Of a DNA stretch of 64,000 nucleotides, positions 36,856 to 45,370 are shown piece after piece. Each line of letters starts with the position of its first letter. Positions within the stretch are counted from its first letter, which is position 1. Position numbers and translations under genes: made by a program. This stretch comes from Lysobacteraceae bacterium NML93-0399 (GTDB lineage Bacteria > Pseudomonadota > Gammaproteobacteria > Xanthomonadales > Xanthomonadaceae): assembly GCA_002307375.1 (NCBI GenBank), contig NTJI01000003.1, positions 1-64,000 on the forward strand. Reading direction: 5' to 3'. The notes under the pieces were generated by a model. The model did not search any database, was not told the origin of the DNA, and worked only from the letters and a program-made list of their open reading frames with translations.

Positions 36856-38409
36856 TCAGCGCTCTGCCGTCTCGGGCACCGACACGGCGCGATATTGCGT
36901 CGCCCCACCGCGGCCGCGGACCAGCAGCATCACCGTGTCGCCGGGCGAAACACTTTGCAGGGCCCGGTCGAGTGCGGCCACGGTGCCGACCGGCGTGCGA
37001 CCCACGCGCAGGATCACGTCTCCGGGCGCGATGCCGGCGTTTGCAGCAGCGCCGCGGCCAGCGCTGGCGACCAGCACACCTTCATCGGCCCCCAGGCCGT
37101 ACTGACGGCGCTGGGCAGCGTCGAGGTCGCGGCCGACGAGGCCGAGCGGATTGGCGCTGGCTGCTGCCGGCTGCCCGTCGCTCCGGTCACCCCGCGGCGT
37201 CGAAGCGCTCTGCGCGCCGGCCAGCTGGTCGAGGGTCACGTCGATATTGCGGACGCGCCCTTCGCGGTACACACCCAGCTTCACCTTCGTGCCCGGCGCT
37301 TTGCTGCCGATCAGCGGCGGCAGCTCGGCAGGCTGCACGATGTCGCGGCCGTCGACCGAACGGATCACATCGCCCGGCTCGATTCCCGCGCGCGCGGCCG
37401 GACCGCCGGGCAGCACGGTATTGACCAGCGCGCCCCGGGTATCGGGCAGATCCAGGCCCTTGGCCTGGTCGGCGGTGATCGAGGTCGCCTGGAACTCGAC
37501 GCCGACCTGACCACGCTGCACGCTGCCGGTGTCCTTGATCTGCTCGGCGACGTTCGCGGCCAGGTCGATCGGAATCGCGAAGCTCACGCCCATATAGCCG
37601 CCGGAATTGCTGAAGATCTGCGAGTTGATTCCGATCACCTCGCCCGCCACGTTGAGCAACGGACCACCGGAGTTGCCCTGGTTGATCGGCACGTCGGTCT
37701 GGATGAAGGGCACGTAGCGCTGATCGGCGTACTGGTTGGAGCGCTGCACGGCACTGACGATGCCTGCCGTCACCGATTGCTCGAAGCCGAACGGCGAGCC
37801 GATCGCCACCGCCCACTGGCCCGGCTTGACGCTCGCGCCATTGCCGAAGCGCAGCGTCGGCAGGCCGGCCGCGTCGATCTTCAGCACCGCGACGTCCGAT
37901 TCGGCATCGCTGCCCACGACCTCCGCGGCGAACTCGCGCCGATCCGACAGGCGCACGGTGACTTCATCGGCGCCGTCGACGACGTGGTGATTGGTCAGCA
38001 GGTAGCCATCGGCGGAAATAATGAAACCGGTGCCCATCGAACGCCCGCGCGGCGCATTGCCGCCCGGGCCACGCGGGCCGCCGGGCATCTCGAAGCCGGG
38101 GCCGAAGAACCGCCGGAAGATTTCCGGAATCTGCGCATCGTCGGGCATCTGCTGACCCCGCGACTGTCGCGCCCCGATCGTCGACTCGATGCTGACCACG
38201 GCCGGCGCGACGCGCTCGACGAGGCGGGTGAAATCGGGCAGGCCGGTGACCAGCGGCGCTTCGGGCGTCGAAGACACGCTGGCCGCGGCATCGGCCGGGC
38301 TCTGCGCGCCCGACTGCGCCGTGGCGCTGGGCAGTACGAAGGTGGTGGTGGCCGCCGAGAGTACGGCGACCAGAGAGACGGCAAGCAGGGATTTCTTCAT
38401 CGAGGACAT
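36856..38409 (-). CDS. mucD: Periplasmic serine protease/chaperone, DegP/MucD type
   Basis: 517 residues. A signal peptide (KKSLLAVSLVAVLSAATTTF) is followed by a trypsin-like domain with the catalytic triad His ~140 (TNHHVVDG), Asp ~170 (SDVAVLKI) and Ser ~247 (GNSGGPLL). Two PDZ domains end the protein (~290-375 and ~420-510). A Gly/Pro-rich loop precedes the protease core. It degrades misfolded envelope proteins. It is third in the rpoE-rseA-mucD operon, as in Pseudomonas algU-mucABCD without mucB and mucC. An ATG at 38400 is an alternative start. Confidence 0.93.
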   Translation of the reverse strand: MSSMKKSLLAVSLVAVLSAATTTFVLPSATAQSGAQSPADAAASVSSTPEAPLVTGLPDFTRLVERVAPAVVSIESTIGARQSRGQQMPDDAQIPEIFRRFFGPGFEMPGGPRGPGGNAPRGRSMGTGFIISADGYLLTNHHVVDGADEVTVRLSDRREFAAEVVGSDAESDVAVLKIDAAGLPTLRFGNGASVKPGQWAVAIGSPFGFEQSVTAGIVSAVQRSNQYADQRYVPFIQTDVPINQGNSGGPLLNVAGEVIGINSQIFSNSGGYMGVSFAIPIDLAANVAEQIKDTGSVQRGQVGVEFQATSITADQAKGLDLPDTRGALVNTVLPGGPAARAGIEPGDVIRSVDGRDIVQPAELPPLIGSKAPGTKVKLGVYREGRVRNIDVTLDQLAGAQSASTPRGDRSDGQPAAASANPLGLVGRDLDAAQRRQYGLGADEGVLVASAGRGAAANAGIAPGDVILRVGRTPVGTVAALDRALQSVSPGDTVMLLVRGRGGATQYRAVSVPETAER

Positions 38410-38503
38410 GGCGTATCCGCGTCAATCAAACAGGAAAACAAGGGGAAGCGGCGCGTCGAGGACGCGCGCACGAGGCAATCGCAGGCTCCGAAGATGCCCG
38501 GAA

Positions 38504-39430
38504 TCAGGGCTGGCGGCGCGGCGCTTCGACCGGGAACGCCGGCAGCACATTGCTGCCACCCGAGCGCGCTTGGCCGAACGACGGCGCCGGGAACGTTTCG
38601 CCATAACGCACCGAGAAACTGCTGTCGGCGGTCAACGACGAGGCCTTCGGCCAGGGCCGCGATGCCACCGTCGCCGGCAGACCGGAACTCACAGCGGCCT
38701 CGACCAGCAACCGGTCCGCGCCTGCCGGAACCGAGCCGCCCCCGGCCACCGGAGCGCCGCCAGAGCCGGCCGCCGCGACGCGCGTCGCCGACTCCTGGCG
38801 CGCTTGGGCGCCGCGCAACGCGGCGCGCTGCGACTGGCCGCGCGAGGCACGCTCACCACTGCTGCGCCGTGGCACTTCGGCCACCGCCAGCGCTGCCGCG
38901 CCGGCGAGTGCCGTACCTTCCACCGCCATCGGTCCCTCGACCAGGGCCGACGCATCGGCAGCAGCATCGCCCGCGATCGCCGGCGCCGCGACAGACGACA
39001 TATCGGCCATCAGCGGCGGAGCAACACGTTCTTCTTCGAGCGTACCGGGGCGTCCGACGAACAAGGCGACCAGGGCGACCGACGCGGCAAGCGCGGCGCC
39101 ACCGCCCCAGCGCAGCAGGCGCGGACGTCGGCCCGCCGCAGCCGGCGCCATCACCACATGACCGTCGGCAATGCCGCGCGCGACGCGGTCCGCGAAATCG
39201 GGAGGCAGCAACGAAACCTGACGGCCACGCAGCACGTCGCCGCAGACCTGCCAGCGCTCGAAACAACCGGAGAGCTCGGCATCGTGTTCGAGCCGACGGC
39301 GCAGGAAACGCGCTTCGTCCTGGCCGAGCTCGCCGTCGAGCATCGCCGACAGCTGCAGGCGGTTGAAACGCTCGAGCCTGTCGGGATCCGGGCCGGGGTG
39401 CAGGGCATCCATATCGTCGACGGTGTTCAT
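38504..39430 (-). CDS. rseA: Anti-sigma-E factor RseA/MucA-like
   Basis: 308 residues. The N-terminal anti-sigma domain (RLQLSAMLDGELGQDEARFL, with a later FERWQVCGDVLRG) matches RseA. One membrane helix follows at about residues 105-125 (GGGAALAASVALVALFVG). The rest is a long Ala/Gly/Ser-rich periplasmic region of ~180 residues, more than in E. coli RseA. It should hold the sigma factor at the membrane until periplasmic proteolysis. Its ATG overlaps the rpoE stop (ATGA), typical of sigma/anti-sigma pairs. No rseB-like gene follows. Confidence 0.88.
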   Translation of the reverse strand: MNTVDDMDALHPGPDPDRLERFNRLQLSAMLDGELGQDEARFLRRRLEHDAELSGCFERWQVCGDVLRGRQVSLLPPDFADRVARGIADGHVVMAPAAAGRRPRLLRWGGGAALAASVALVALFVGRPGTLEEERVAPPLMADMSSVAAPAIAGDAAADASALVEGPMAVEGTALAGAAALAVAEVPRRSSGERASRGQSQRAALRGAQARQESATRVAAAGSGGAPVAGGGSVPAGADRLLVEAAVSSGLPATVASRPWPKASSLTADSSFSVRYGETFPAPSFGQARSGGSNVLPAFPVEAPRRQP

Positions 39431-40053
39431 CGGGTCACGCGCTCCACTTGTCTCTCGTTATCCATCAGGGGTCTGAGTTCGCGATCGATCGCATCGCGCG
39501 CCCGGAAGATCCGCGAACGCACCGTGCCGATCGGGCAGCCCATGCGTTCGGCGATCTCTTCGTAGCTCAGGCCATCGACCTCGCGCAGGTTGATCGCCAC
39601 CCGCAACTCTTCGGGCAATGCTTCGACCGCACGCATCACGGTTTGTTCCAACTGCTGACGCATGAGTTCGCGTTCGGGCGTATCGCTGTCGCGCAGGCGG
39701 ATGCCGCTGTCGAAGTGCTCGGCATCATCGATATCGATATCGTCGGTAGGCGGACGGCGGTTGTGCGCCACCAGATGATTCTTGGCGGTGTTGACCGCGA
39801 TGCGGTGGAGCCAGGTGTAGAACTGCGCGTCGCCGCGGAAATTCGCCATCGCGCGATAGGCACGGATGAAGGTTTCCTGCGCGACGTCCTGCACCTCGCT
39901 CCAGTCGGATATGTAGCGTCCGATCAGCGCCGCGATCCGGTGCTGGTATTTGCGCACCAGCAGATCGAAGGCAGCCGCATCGCCAGCCTGTACCCGCTTG
40001 ACCAGTTCCTCGTCCAGTTGAATCCGCTCCTGGCTGTCGCGTTGCTCGACCAT
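39427..40053 (-). CDS. rpoE: RNA polymerase sigma-E factor (RpoE/AlgU)
   Basis: A 208-residue ECF sigma factor. Region 2 (DLLVRKYQHRIAALIGRYIS, WSEVQDVAQETFIRAYRA) and region 4 (VDGLSYEEIAERMGCPIGTV) closely follow E. coli RpoE. It is first gene of the operon with its anti-sigma factor and protease. A sigma-E-type promoter about 40 bases upstream suggests it activates its own transcription. It controls the envelope stress response. Confidence 0.95.
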   Translation of the reverse strand: MVEQRDSQERIQLDEELVKRVQAGDAAAFDLLVRKYQHRIAALIGRYISDWSEVQDVAQETFIRAYRAMANFRGDAQFYTWLHRIAVNTAKNHLVAHNRRPPTDDIDIDDAEHFDSGIRLRDSDTPERELMRQQLEQTVMRAVEALPEELRVAINLREVDGLSYEEIAERMGCPIGTVRSRIFRARDAIDRELRPLMDNERQVERVTR

Positions 40054-40093
40054 CGGGCCGGATCTCCTTTCGGGCCCGACCTGGTCCGGGCGA

Positions 40094-40121
40094 TGAGACA
40101 GGACGCTGCGCGAAAAGTTCC
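40094..40121 (-). promoter_or_regulatory. Candidate sigma-E autoregulated promoter of rpoE-rseA-mucD
   Basis: On the minus strand GGAACTT (40115-40121) is followed after 16 bases by TCTCA (40094-40098). The -35 element is an exact match to the RpoE consensus and the -10 is close to TCTGA. It sits 41 bases before the rpoE start codon, as expected for autoregulation. Confidence 0.6.
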
Positions 40122-40323
40122 GTCACAGCCGGTGTGGCATCGTCGCCGCCACCCGTCGTTCATCCTTGGGGCGGCAACAGCGTCCTGCAAGTCATGTCGT
40201 CGTCGCACACCGGTGCAATGCCGGCCATGAAGTTCAAGCGCACCTTTCAAGCGCTGATTTGACGACGCTCGCGCATCCTCGGGATCATAGGCGGATTCCC
40301 CGTACTCCAAAGAATGGTGCCGT

Positions 40324-42405
40324 ATGTACGCAGGCCTCGACGGGCTTCGCTTCAGTCATTGGCAAGCCGACGCACGCGAGGACGGTGTGCTCGTGCTCGC
40401 GTTCGACCGCGCCGGCGAATCGGTCAACACCTTCGCCCAGGACGTGCTGATCGAACTCGACGCACTGCTCGAGCGCCTGGCGCTCGACCCGCCCAAGGCG
40501 CTGGTCATCCGTTCGGCCAAGGCCAAGGGTTTCATTGCCGGCGCCGACATCCGCGAATTCGCGCAGTTCGACGCCAAGGGCATCATCGGCGACTCGATCC
40601 GGCGCGGGCAGACGACGTTCCAGCGACTGGCCGAACTGCCCTGCCCCACGGTCGCCGCGATCCACGGCTTCTGCATGGGCGGCGGCACCGAGATTTCGCT
40701 GGCCTGCGACTACCGCGTCGCCAGCGACGATCCGTCGACGAAGATCGGCCTGCCTGAAGTGAAACTCGGCATCTATCCCGGCTGGGGTGGCAGCGTGCGT
40801 TTGCCGCGGCTGGTCGGCGCACCGGCGGCATTCGACATGATGCTCACCGGTCGCGCGCTGTCGGCCAAGGCCGCGCGCAACATCGGGCTCGTCGACAAGG
40901 TCGTCGAGCCGGCGCTTGTCGTCGACGCCGCCATCGCATTGGCCCGCAAGGGCACAACGCGTCCGTTCAAGCAGCGGTTGCTGGGTTGGGCGACCAATCT
41001 GTGGCCGATACGGCAGGCATTGGCGCCGGTGCTGGTCAAGCAGGTCGCACGCAAGGCGAAGAAGCAGCACTACCCGGCGCCGTACGCGATGATCGAGACG
41101 TGGCGACGCGCGTCGGGCGATACGCGCAGTCTGCTGGCCGCCGAGCGCAAGTCGGTGGTGAAGCTGGCCGGTACGTCGAGTGCGCGCAATCTCACCCGCG
41201 TGTTCTTCCTGATGGAGCGTCTCAAGGGACTCGGCGGCAAGGCGGCCGGGGGTCAGGCGCCGATCCGCCGTGTGCACGTGGTCGGCGCTGGCGTGATGGG
41301 GGGCGATATCGCCGCCTGGTCGGCCTACAAGGGCTTCGACGTCACGCTGCAGGACCGCGAGCAGGCATTCATCGACAAGGCGCAGGGGCGCGCCGCGACG
41401 CTCTTCGAAAAAAAGGTCAAGGACGCCGACAAGCGTCCCGAAGTCGCCGCGCGCCTGCGCTCCGATCTCGCCGGTGAGGGTGTCGCCGATGCCGACCTGG
41501 TCATCGAGGCGATCGTCGAGAACGCAGATGCCAAGCGCGGCCTGTACGCCGACATCGAACCGCGCCTGCCTGCGGACGCGCTGCTGACCAGCAACACGTC
41601 CTCGATTCCGCTCGACGAACTGCGTGCAGGCGTGCGGCGCCCGGGCCGGTTCGCCGGTCTGCACTACTTCAACCCGGTGGCGTCGATGCCGCTGGTGGAA
41701 ATCGTCCATCACGACGCCGTCGATGACGCGACGACGCAGCGGCTGGCTGCGTTCTGCAAGGCGCTCGACAAGCTGCCTGTGCCCGTGGCCGGCACGCCGG
41801 GCTTTCTGGTCAATCGCCTGCTGTTTCCGTACATGCTCGAAGCCGCCAGCGCGTATGCCGAAGGCATTCCGGGCAAGGCGATCGACAAAGCGGCGGTCGA
41901 TTTCGGCATGCCGATGGGGCCGATCGAGCTGATCGACACCGTCGGCCTGGATGTCGCGTCCGGCGTCGGTCAGGAGCTCGCGCCCTTTCTCGGCCTGCGC
42001 ATTCCCGCATCGCTGGCGACGCCGCCGGCCGAGGGCCAGCGCGGCAAGAAGGATGGCCAGGGCCTGTACACCTGGACCGACGGCAAGCCGCAGAAACCCG
42101 ACATGCCGAAGGACTACAAGGCGCCGGACGACCTGCAGGATCGCCTGATCCTGCCGCTGCTCAACGAGGCGGTGGCGGCACTGCACGATGGCGTGGTCGC
42201 CGATGCGGATCTGCTCGACGCGGGCGTGATCTTCGGGACCGGCTTCGCACCGTTCCGGGGCGGCCCGATCCAGTACATCCGCGAAACCGGCGCCGATGCC
42301 ATCGTCGAACGTCTGCGTGGCCTGCAGGCTCGCCACGGCGACCGCTTCGCGCCGCGACCGGGCTGGGACAATCCGGCCCTGCGAGAAGCCTCGCGCGCGG
42401 TCTGA
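40324..42405 (+). CDS. fadJ: Bifunctional enoyl-CoA hydratase/3-hydroxyacyl-CoA dehydrogenase (FadB/FadJ type)
   Basis: 693 residues. The N-terminal crotonase domain has its oxyanion loop at KGFIAGADIREFAQ and catalytic Glu residues in GGGTEISLACDYR and LPEVKLGIYPGWGG. A Rossmann NAD domain follows (VHVVGAGVMGGDIAAWSAYK, near residue 320), then SNTSSI, the catalytic His in HYFNPVASMPLVEIV, and C-terminal dehydrogenase domains. It carries out two consecutive steps of fatty-acid beta-oxidation. No thiolase partner is adjacent, which fits neither fadBA nor fadIJ operon order. A ~270-base gap upstream is shared with the divergent rpoE promoter. Confidence 0.9.
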   Translation: MYAGLDGLRFSHWQADAREDGVLVLAFDRAGESVNTFAQDVLIELDALLERLALDPPKALVIRSAKAKGFIAGADIREFAQFDAKGIIGDSIRRGQTTFQRLAELPCPTVAAIHGFCMGGGTEISLACDYRVASDDPSTKIGLPEVKLGIYPGWGGSVRLPRLVGAPAAFDMMLTGRALSAKAARNIGLVDKVVEPALVVDAAIALARKGTTRPFKQRLLGWATNLWPIRQALAPVLVKQVARKAKKQHYPAPYAMIETWRRASGDTRSLLAAERKSVVKLAGTSSARNLTRVFFLMERLKGLGGKAAGGQAPIRRVHVVGAGVMGGDIAAWSAYKGFDVTLQDREQAFIDKAQGRAATLFEKKVKDADKRPEVAARLRSDLAGEGVADADLVIEAIVENADAKRGLYADIEPRLPADALLTSNTSSIPLDELRAGVRRPGRFAGLHYFNPVASMPLVEIVHHDAVDDATTQRLAAFCKALDKLPVPVAGTPGFLVNRLLFPYMLEAASAYAEGIPGKAIDKAAVDFGMPMGPIELIDTVGLDVASGVGQELAPFLGLRIPASLATPPAEGQRGKKDGQGLYTWTDGKPQKPDMPKDYKAPDDLQDRLILPLLNEAVAALHDGVVADADLLDAGVIFGTGFAPFRGGPIQYIRETGADAIVERLRGLQARHGDRFAPRPGWDNPALREASRAV

Positions 42406-42424
42406 TCCGCGCCGCTCCAACCAT

Positions 42425-42450
42425 CGCAGGCGCTCCGGTGGGCGCCTGCG
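42425..42450. terminator. Hairpin between converging fadJ-like and TetR genes
   Basis: CGCAGGCGC (42425-42433) pairs perfectly with GCGCCTGCG (42442-42450). It lies 20 bases after the fadJ-like stop and just before the TetR stop on the other strand. It shares its arms with the hairpin after btuB. Confidence 0.5.
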
Positions 42451-42454
42451 AACT

Positions 42455-43030
42455 TCAGTCCGAGTGGCGCATCGCCAGCGTAGCGGCGCGCGCCTGGAGC
42501 GCCTCGATCACCGCTTCGCGTTCCGATGTCGACAGGTCGAGCATCTCGAAGGCGTCGCCGAAGAACAGGCCATCGAAGGCCAGCGTGACCAGCAGCGCTT
42601 CGACAAAGTCCGGTCCGAGCTCGCGCAGCCGCTGCACGTGGGCGGTGGCGTAACGACGCGGCGCGTCCATCAGCTCGGGGGTGTTGACCGCCGCGGCGAT
42701 GAAGGATTGCGTGGCCTTCGGCCCATGGAGTTTGGCTTCCATGCCCTGTCTTTGCGCATGTACGAACGCCTGCAGGTAGCCACCGGCGTGCGCGGGAAAC
42801 AGCGCCTCGGCCGCGGCGAGATCTTCGCGGTGACGTTCCATGTGGTGCTCCACCACCCCACCGAGCAGCAGATCCTTGCTCGCGAAGTGATAGAGCAGCC
42901 CGCCCTTGCTGACGCCGGCCTCGGCAGCCACCGCATCGAGCGTGAGATGCGCCGCGCCGACGCGGTCGGCCACGGCCAGCGCGGCATCGAGGATGCGTTC
43001 GCGGGCATCGGTGCGGGACTTGCGGACCAT
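42455..43030 (-). CDS. TetR/AcrR-family transcriptional regulator
   Basis: 191 residues. The N-terminal HTH is at residues ~8-55 (ARERILDAALAVADRVGAAH, AEAGVSKGGLLYHFASKDLL). A helical ligand domain of a subgroup with a DUF-type C-terminus (FFGDAFEMLDLSTSERE) follows. The ATG at 43028-43030 is chosen because the HTH begins right after it; an ATG at 43060 would add ten residues over the operator. It is divergent from a small unknown gene with a palindrome between them, so it probably represses itself and that gene. It converges on the beta-oxidation gene, with no evidence that it controls it. Confidence 0.88.
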   Translation of the reverse strand: MVRKSRTDARERILDAALAVADRVGAAHLTLDAVAAEAGVSKGGLLYHFASKDLLLGGVVEHHMERHREDLAAAEALFPAHAGGYLQAFVHAQRQGMEAKLHGPKATQSFIAAAVNTPELMDAPRRYATAHVQRLRELGPDFVEALLVTLAFDGLFFGDAFEMLDLSTSEREAVIEALQARAATLAMRHSD

Positions 43031-43070
43031 GGCGTGACGTCTTGACCGGAAACCGGACATTCTAGACTAT

Positions 43071-43084
43071 ACCGTCCGGTCGGT
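43071..43084. promoter_or_regulatory. Palindromic operator between TetR and the small divergent gene
   Basis: ACCGTCCGGTCGGT matches its reverse complement at 12 of 14 positions. It directly follows TAGACTAT, a plausible -10, and lies 24 bases before the small gene's ATG. A wider inverted repeat, ACCGGAC (43052-43058) to GTCCGGT (43074-43080), overlaps it. Likely the binding site of the adjacent TetR protein. Confidence 0.6.
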
Positions 43085-43107
43085 TCAGTTGGCTGGAAGG
43101 AGCCTCG

Positions 43108-43368
43108 ATGCAAGGGTCGTCGAATACCGTGTCGCCCGATCGCCCACGCGCGCCGATGGGCGCCGACGCCTATGCGGCGATGGGCTGGATCGAGGAATTC
43201 ACCGAGCTGGCGCGTCTGGCGATCGCCGAAGAAGACGACGAGGCGCTGCGCCGCGGTTACGAGGACGCGCTGCTCAAGCGTGTGGTCTACCTGCGCGCTG
43301 CAGGCCTGTTCGACGTGGTGGAAATACGGCACCCGGCGCTGCGCGCCATGCTCGACGACGCGCGCTGA
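43108..43368 (+). CDS. Small acidic protein of unknown function, divergent from TetR
   Basis: 86 residues, no domain recognised. The N-terminus is Pro/Ser-rich; residues ~25-86 look helical with many Glu and Asp (TELARLAIAEEDDEALRRGY, then HPALRAMLDDAR). No signal peptide or membrane segment is seen. A strong ribosome site GGAAGGAG lies five bases before the ATG, which supports it as a real gene. Being the only gene divergent from the TetR regulator, it is its most likely target. Confidence 0.6.
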   Translation: MQGSSNTVSPDRPRAPMGADAYAAMGWIEEFTELARLAIAEEDDEALRRGYEDALLKRVVYLRAAGLFDVVEIRHPALRAMLDDAR

Positions 43369-43407
43369 GTACAGGCCCGAGCGGGTGCCCGCACGATGCG
43401 GGTCGAC

Positions 43408-43767
43408 TCACATCGTGTGGGTCGACTTCTCGGACTGCAGCGTGCCGGCCAGCAGGGTTTCGATGCGGTTCTTGACCGCCTCGCCTTCCGGTGTATCGGC
43501 GAACTGCACACCCACACCCGCCGTGCGGTTGCCCTGGGCGCCCGCCGGTGTCACCCACACCACCTTGCCTGCCGTCGGCAGCCGGTCGCTGGATTCGGGA
43601 AGGGTCAGCAGCAGGAATACCTCGTCGCCGAGGAAGTAGCGCTTGGGCGTCGGCACGAAGATGCCGCCCTGCTTGAGATAGGACATGTAGGCGTTGTACA
43701 GCGCGGCCTTGTCCTTGACGGCCAGCGACAGGATGCCCTGGCGCGCGCCTGCAGCAGTTGCGCTCAT
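43408..43767 (-). CDS. pilZ: PilZ-domain protein (type IV pilus-associated, XC1028 type)
   Basis: 119 residues: ILSLAVKDKAALYNAYMSYL, then KQGGIFVPTPKRYFLGDEVF and GNRTAGVGVQFADTPEG. This matches the original PilZ of the holB-tmk locus. It lacks the N-terminal RxxxR motif needed for cyclic-di-GMP binding, as in X. campestris XC1028, which folds like PilZ but does not bind the nucleotide. These proteins are needed for type IV pilus assembly through PilB and FimX contacts. It lies 23 bases downstream of holB. Confidence 0.9.
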   Translation of the reverse strand: MSATAAGARQGILSLAVKDKAALYNAYMSYLKQGGIFVPTPKRYFLGDEVFLLLTLPESSDRLPTAGKVVWVTPAGAQGNRTAGVGVQFADTPEGEAVKNRIETLLAGTLQSEKSTHTM

Positions 43768-43790
43768 GTGTTGCGTTTCCAGCGGAGAAG

Positions 43791-44720
43791 TCAGGCGCGG
43801 GCGACGCTGCCGCGCCAGGCGAGCAGCAGCTCGGCGATGGCGAGATCGGCGCGCACCGTGGTCCTGAGCAGGTCGCGGGTGCGGTTGGCGGCGTCGAACC
43901 ACGCGGCCAGCTTCCCGATTCCCGCGACATCGGTCAAGCCGGATGCACGCGCAAGTGCGAGATCGGCGGCGTGCGCGATGCGATCGGCGGCCGATTCATC
44001 GCCGGCCCATCGCTGCGCGGTGGCGACGACCGGCAGCTCGCCCTTCGCCAGGCCCGCAAGATCCTTGGCCACTTCGCGGCGCAACGCCATGCCCGCGCCG
44101 GCCAGCCAGTCGGCGGCGAGGCCCGGATGCCCGCGCGCGGCGTCGAGCGCTTCGATCGCATCGCTCTCGCGATGACCGCGTGCGACCAGCCAGGCCAGCG
44201 CTTCGTCGCGCGGCGGCAGGCGGAATTCGATGCGCTGACAGCGGCTGCGGATCGTCGCCGGCAGCCGCGCCGGGTTCGACGCGAGCAGCCACAGATGACG
44301 TCCGGGCTGCGGCTCTTCGAGCGTCTTGAGCAACGCGTTGCAGGCGGCGGTATTGATTGCATCGGCGGGATCGACGATCGCAACCTGCGCGCTGCCGTAC
44401 TGCGGAGTCAGCGAGAGCTTCGACGACAGTTCGCGGATCTGCTCGATGACGATTTCGGTGCGCAGCTTCGTACCGTCCTTGGTCGGCACGAAGGACACGC
44501 CATGGAAATCCGGATGCGTGCCCGCGGCCAGCAGCTGCGCGACGCGGGCGTCGCGATCGGCGCCGAGCACGTACGCGGCGAGTGCATCGGCGACGCCACG
44601 CTGCCCCAGCTGCGCCGGTCCGCAGAACAACAGCGCATGGCCAAGCCTGCCGCCGTCCAGTGCGCCGCGCACCTGCTCGAAAATGCGCGCCTGCCAGGGC
44701 GCGAAATCGCTCGCGCTCAT
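43791..44720 (-). CDS. holB: DNA polymerase III subunit delta'
   Basis: 309 residues of the clamp-loader delta' type. The AAA+ core shows HALLFCGPAQLGQRGVADAL in place of a working P-loop, SSKLSLTPQYGSAQVAIVDP, NALLKTLEEPQPG and the SRC motif in TIRSRCQRIEF. The C-terminal helical collar follows. The zinc cysteines present in many delta' proteins are absent. The stop of tmk overlaps its start (ATGA), so both are translated together. Confidence 0.92.
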   Translation of the reverse strand: MSASDFAPWQARIFEQVRGALDGGRLGHALLFCGPAQLGQRGVADALAAYVLGADRDARVAQLLAAGTHPDFHGVSFVPTKDGTKLRTEIVIEQIRELSSKLSLTPQYGSAQVAIVDPADAINTAACNALLKTLEEPQPGRHLWLLASNPARLPATIRSRCQRIEFRLPPRDEALAWLVARGHRESDAIEALDAARGHPGLAADWLAGAGMALRREVAKDLAGLAKGELPVVATAQRWAGDESAADRIAHAADLALARASGLTDVAGIGKLAAWFDAANRTRDLLRTTVRADLAIAELLLAWRGSVARA

Positions 44721-45370
44721 GCGGCGGCCCGAGCCGTCTGCAGCGCCCGCACCGCATCGGCGGCAACGAGCTCGGCGCTGCGCGTGGCGTCGATGACGCG
44801 GATGCGCTGCGGTTCGGCCTGCGCGCGCGCCAGGAACGCGCCGCGCACGCGTTCGAAGAACGCGTCCTGCTCGGCCTCGATGCGGTCCGGCGTCGCATCG
44901 CGGCCCCGCGCGCGGGCGCGCCCCTGCTGCACACCGATGTCGAGCAGCAAGGTGATGGCCGGTGCGATGCCCACGTGCGCAGTTTCGAGCGCGGCGATCC
45001 GTGCCGGATCGATGCCGCGGCCGCCGCCCTGGTAGGCGTAACTGGAATCGGTGAAGCGGTCGCTGATGACCCAGGCGCCGCGCTCGAGCGCCGGCACGAT
45101 GGTCTCGTGCACGTGTTGGGCGCGGGCGGCGAACATCAGCAGCAGTTCGGTGTCAGGACGCGCGGGCTCATGACCGGGATCGAGCAGCAGGCCGCGGATC
45201 AGCTCGGCCAGCGGCGTGCCGCCCGGCTCGCGCGTGCACACGACCTCATCGCCCGACGCAGCCAGCGCGTCGCACAGGGCGCGCAGCACCGTGGTCTTGC
45301 CGGCGCCCTCGCCGCCTTCGATCGTGACGAAGCGCGGATACGTGCGCAGGGCGTGCCCCAGGGCGCTCAT
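44717..45370 (-). CDS. tmk: Thymidylate kinase
   Basis: 217 residues. The P-loop GGEGAGKTT lies at residues 19-27, the DRF-type motif in WVISDRFTDSSYAYQGGGRG, and the LID region with ARARGRDATPDRIEAE. It phosphorylates dTMP to dTDP. The ATG overlaps the mltG stop and its stop overlaps holB, giving a continuous coupled run mltG-tmk-holB. Confidence 0.95.
   Translation of the reverse strand: MSALGHALRTYPRFVTIEGGEGAGKTTVLRALCDALAASGDEVVCTREPGGTPLAELIRGLLLDPGHEPARPDTELLLMFAARAQHVHETIVPALERGAWVISDRFTDSSYAYQGGGRGIDPARIAALETAHVGIAPAITLLLDIGVQQGRARARGRDATPDRIEAEQDAFFERVRGAFLARAQAEPQRIRVIDATRSAELVAADAVRALQTARAAA

Noticed and set aside
35178-39366. Long plus-strand open frames opposite lepA, mucD and rseA.
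   Set aside because: Antisense shadows; the minus-strand genes have full motifs and correct lengths.
43791-44720. holB as a broken gene because its P-loop is not canonical.
   Set aside because: Delta' subunits normally do not bind ATP; length, collar and SRC motif are intact.
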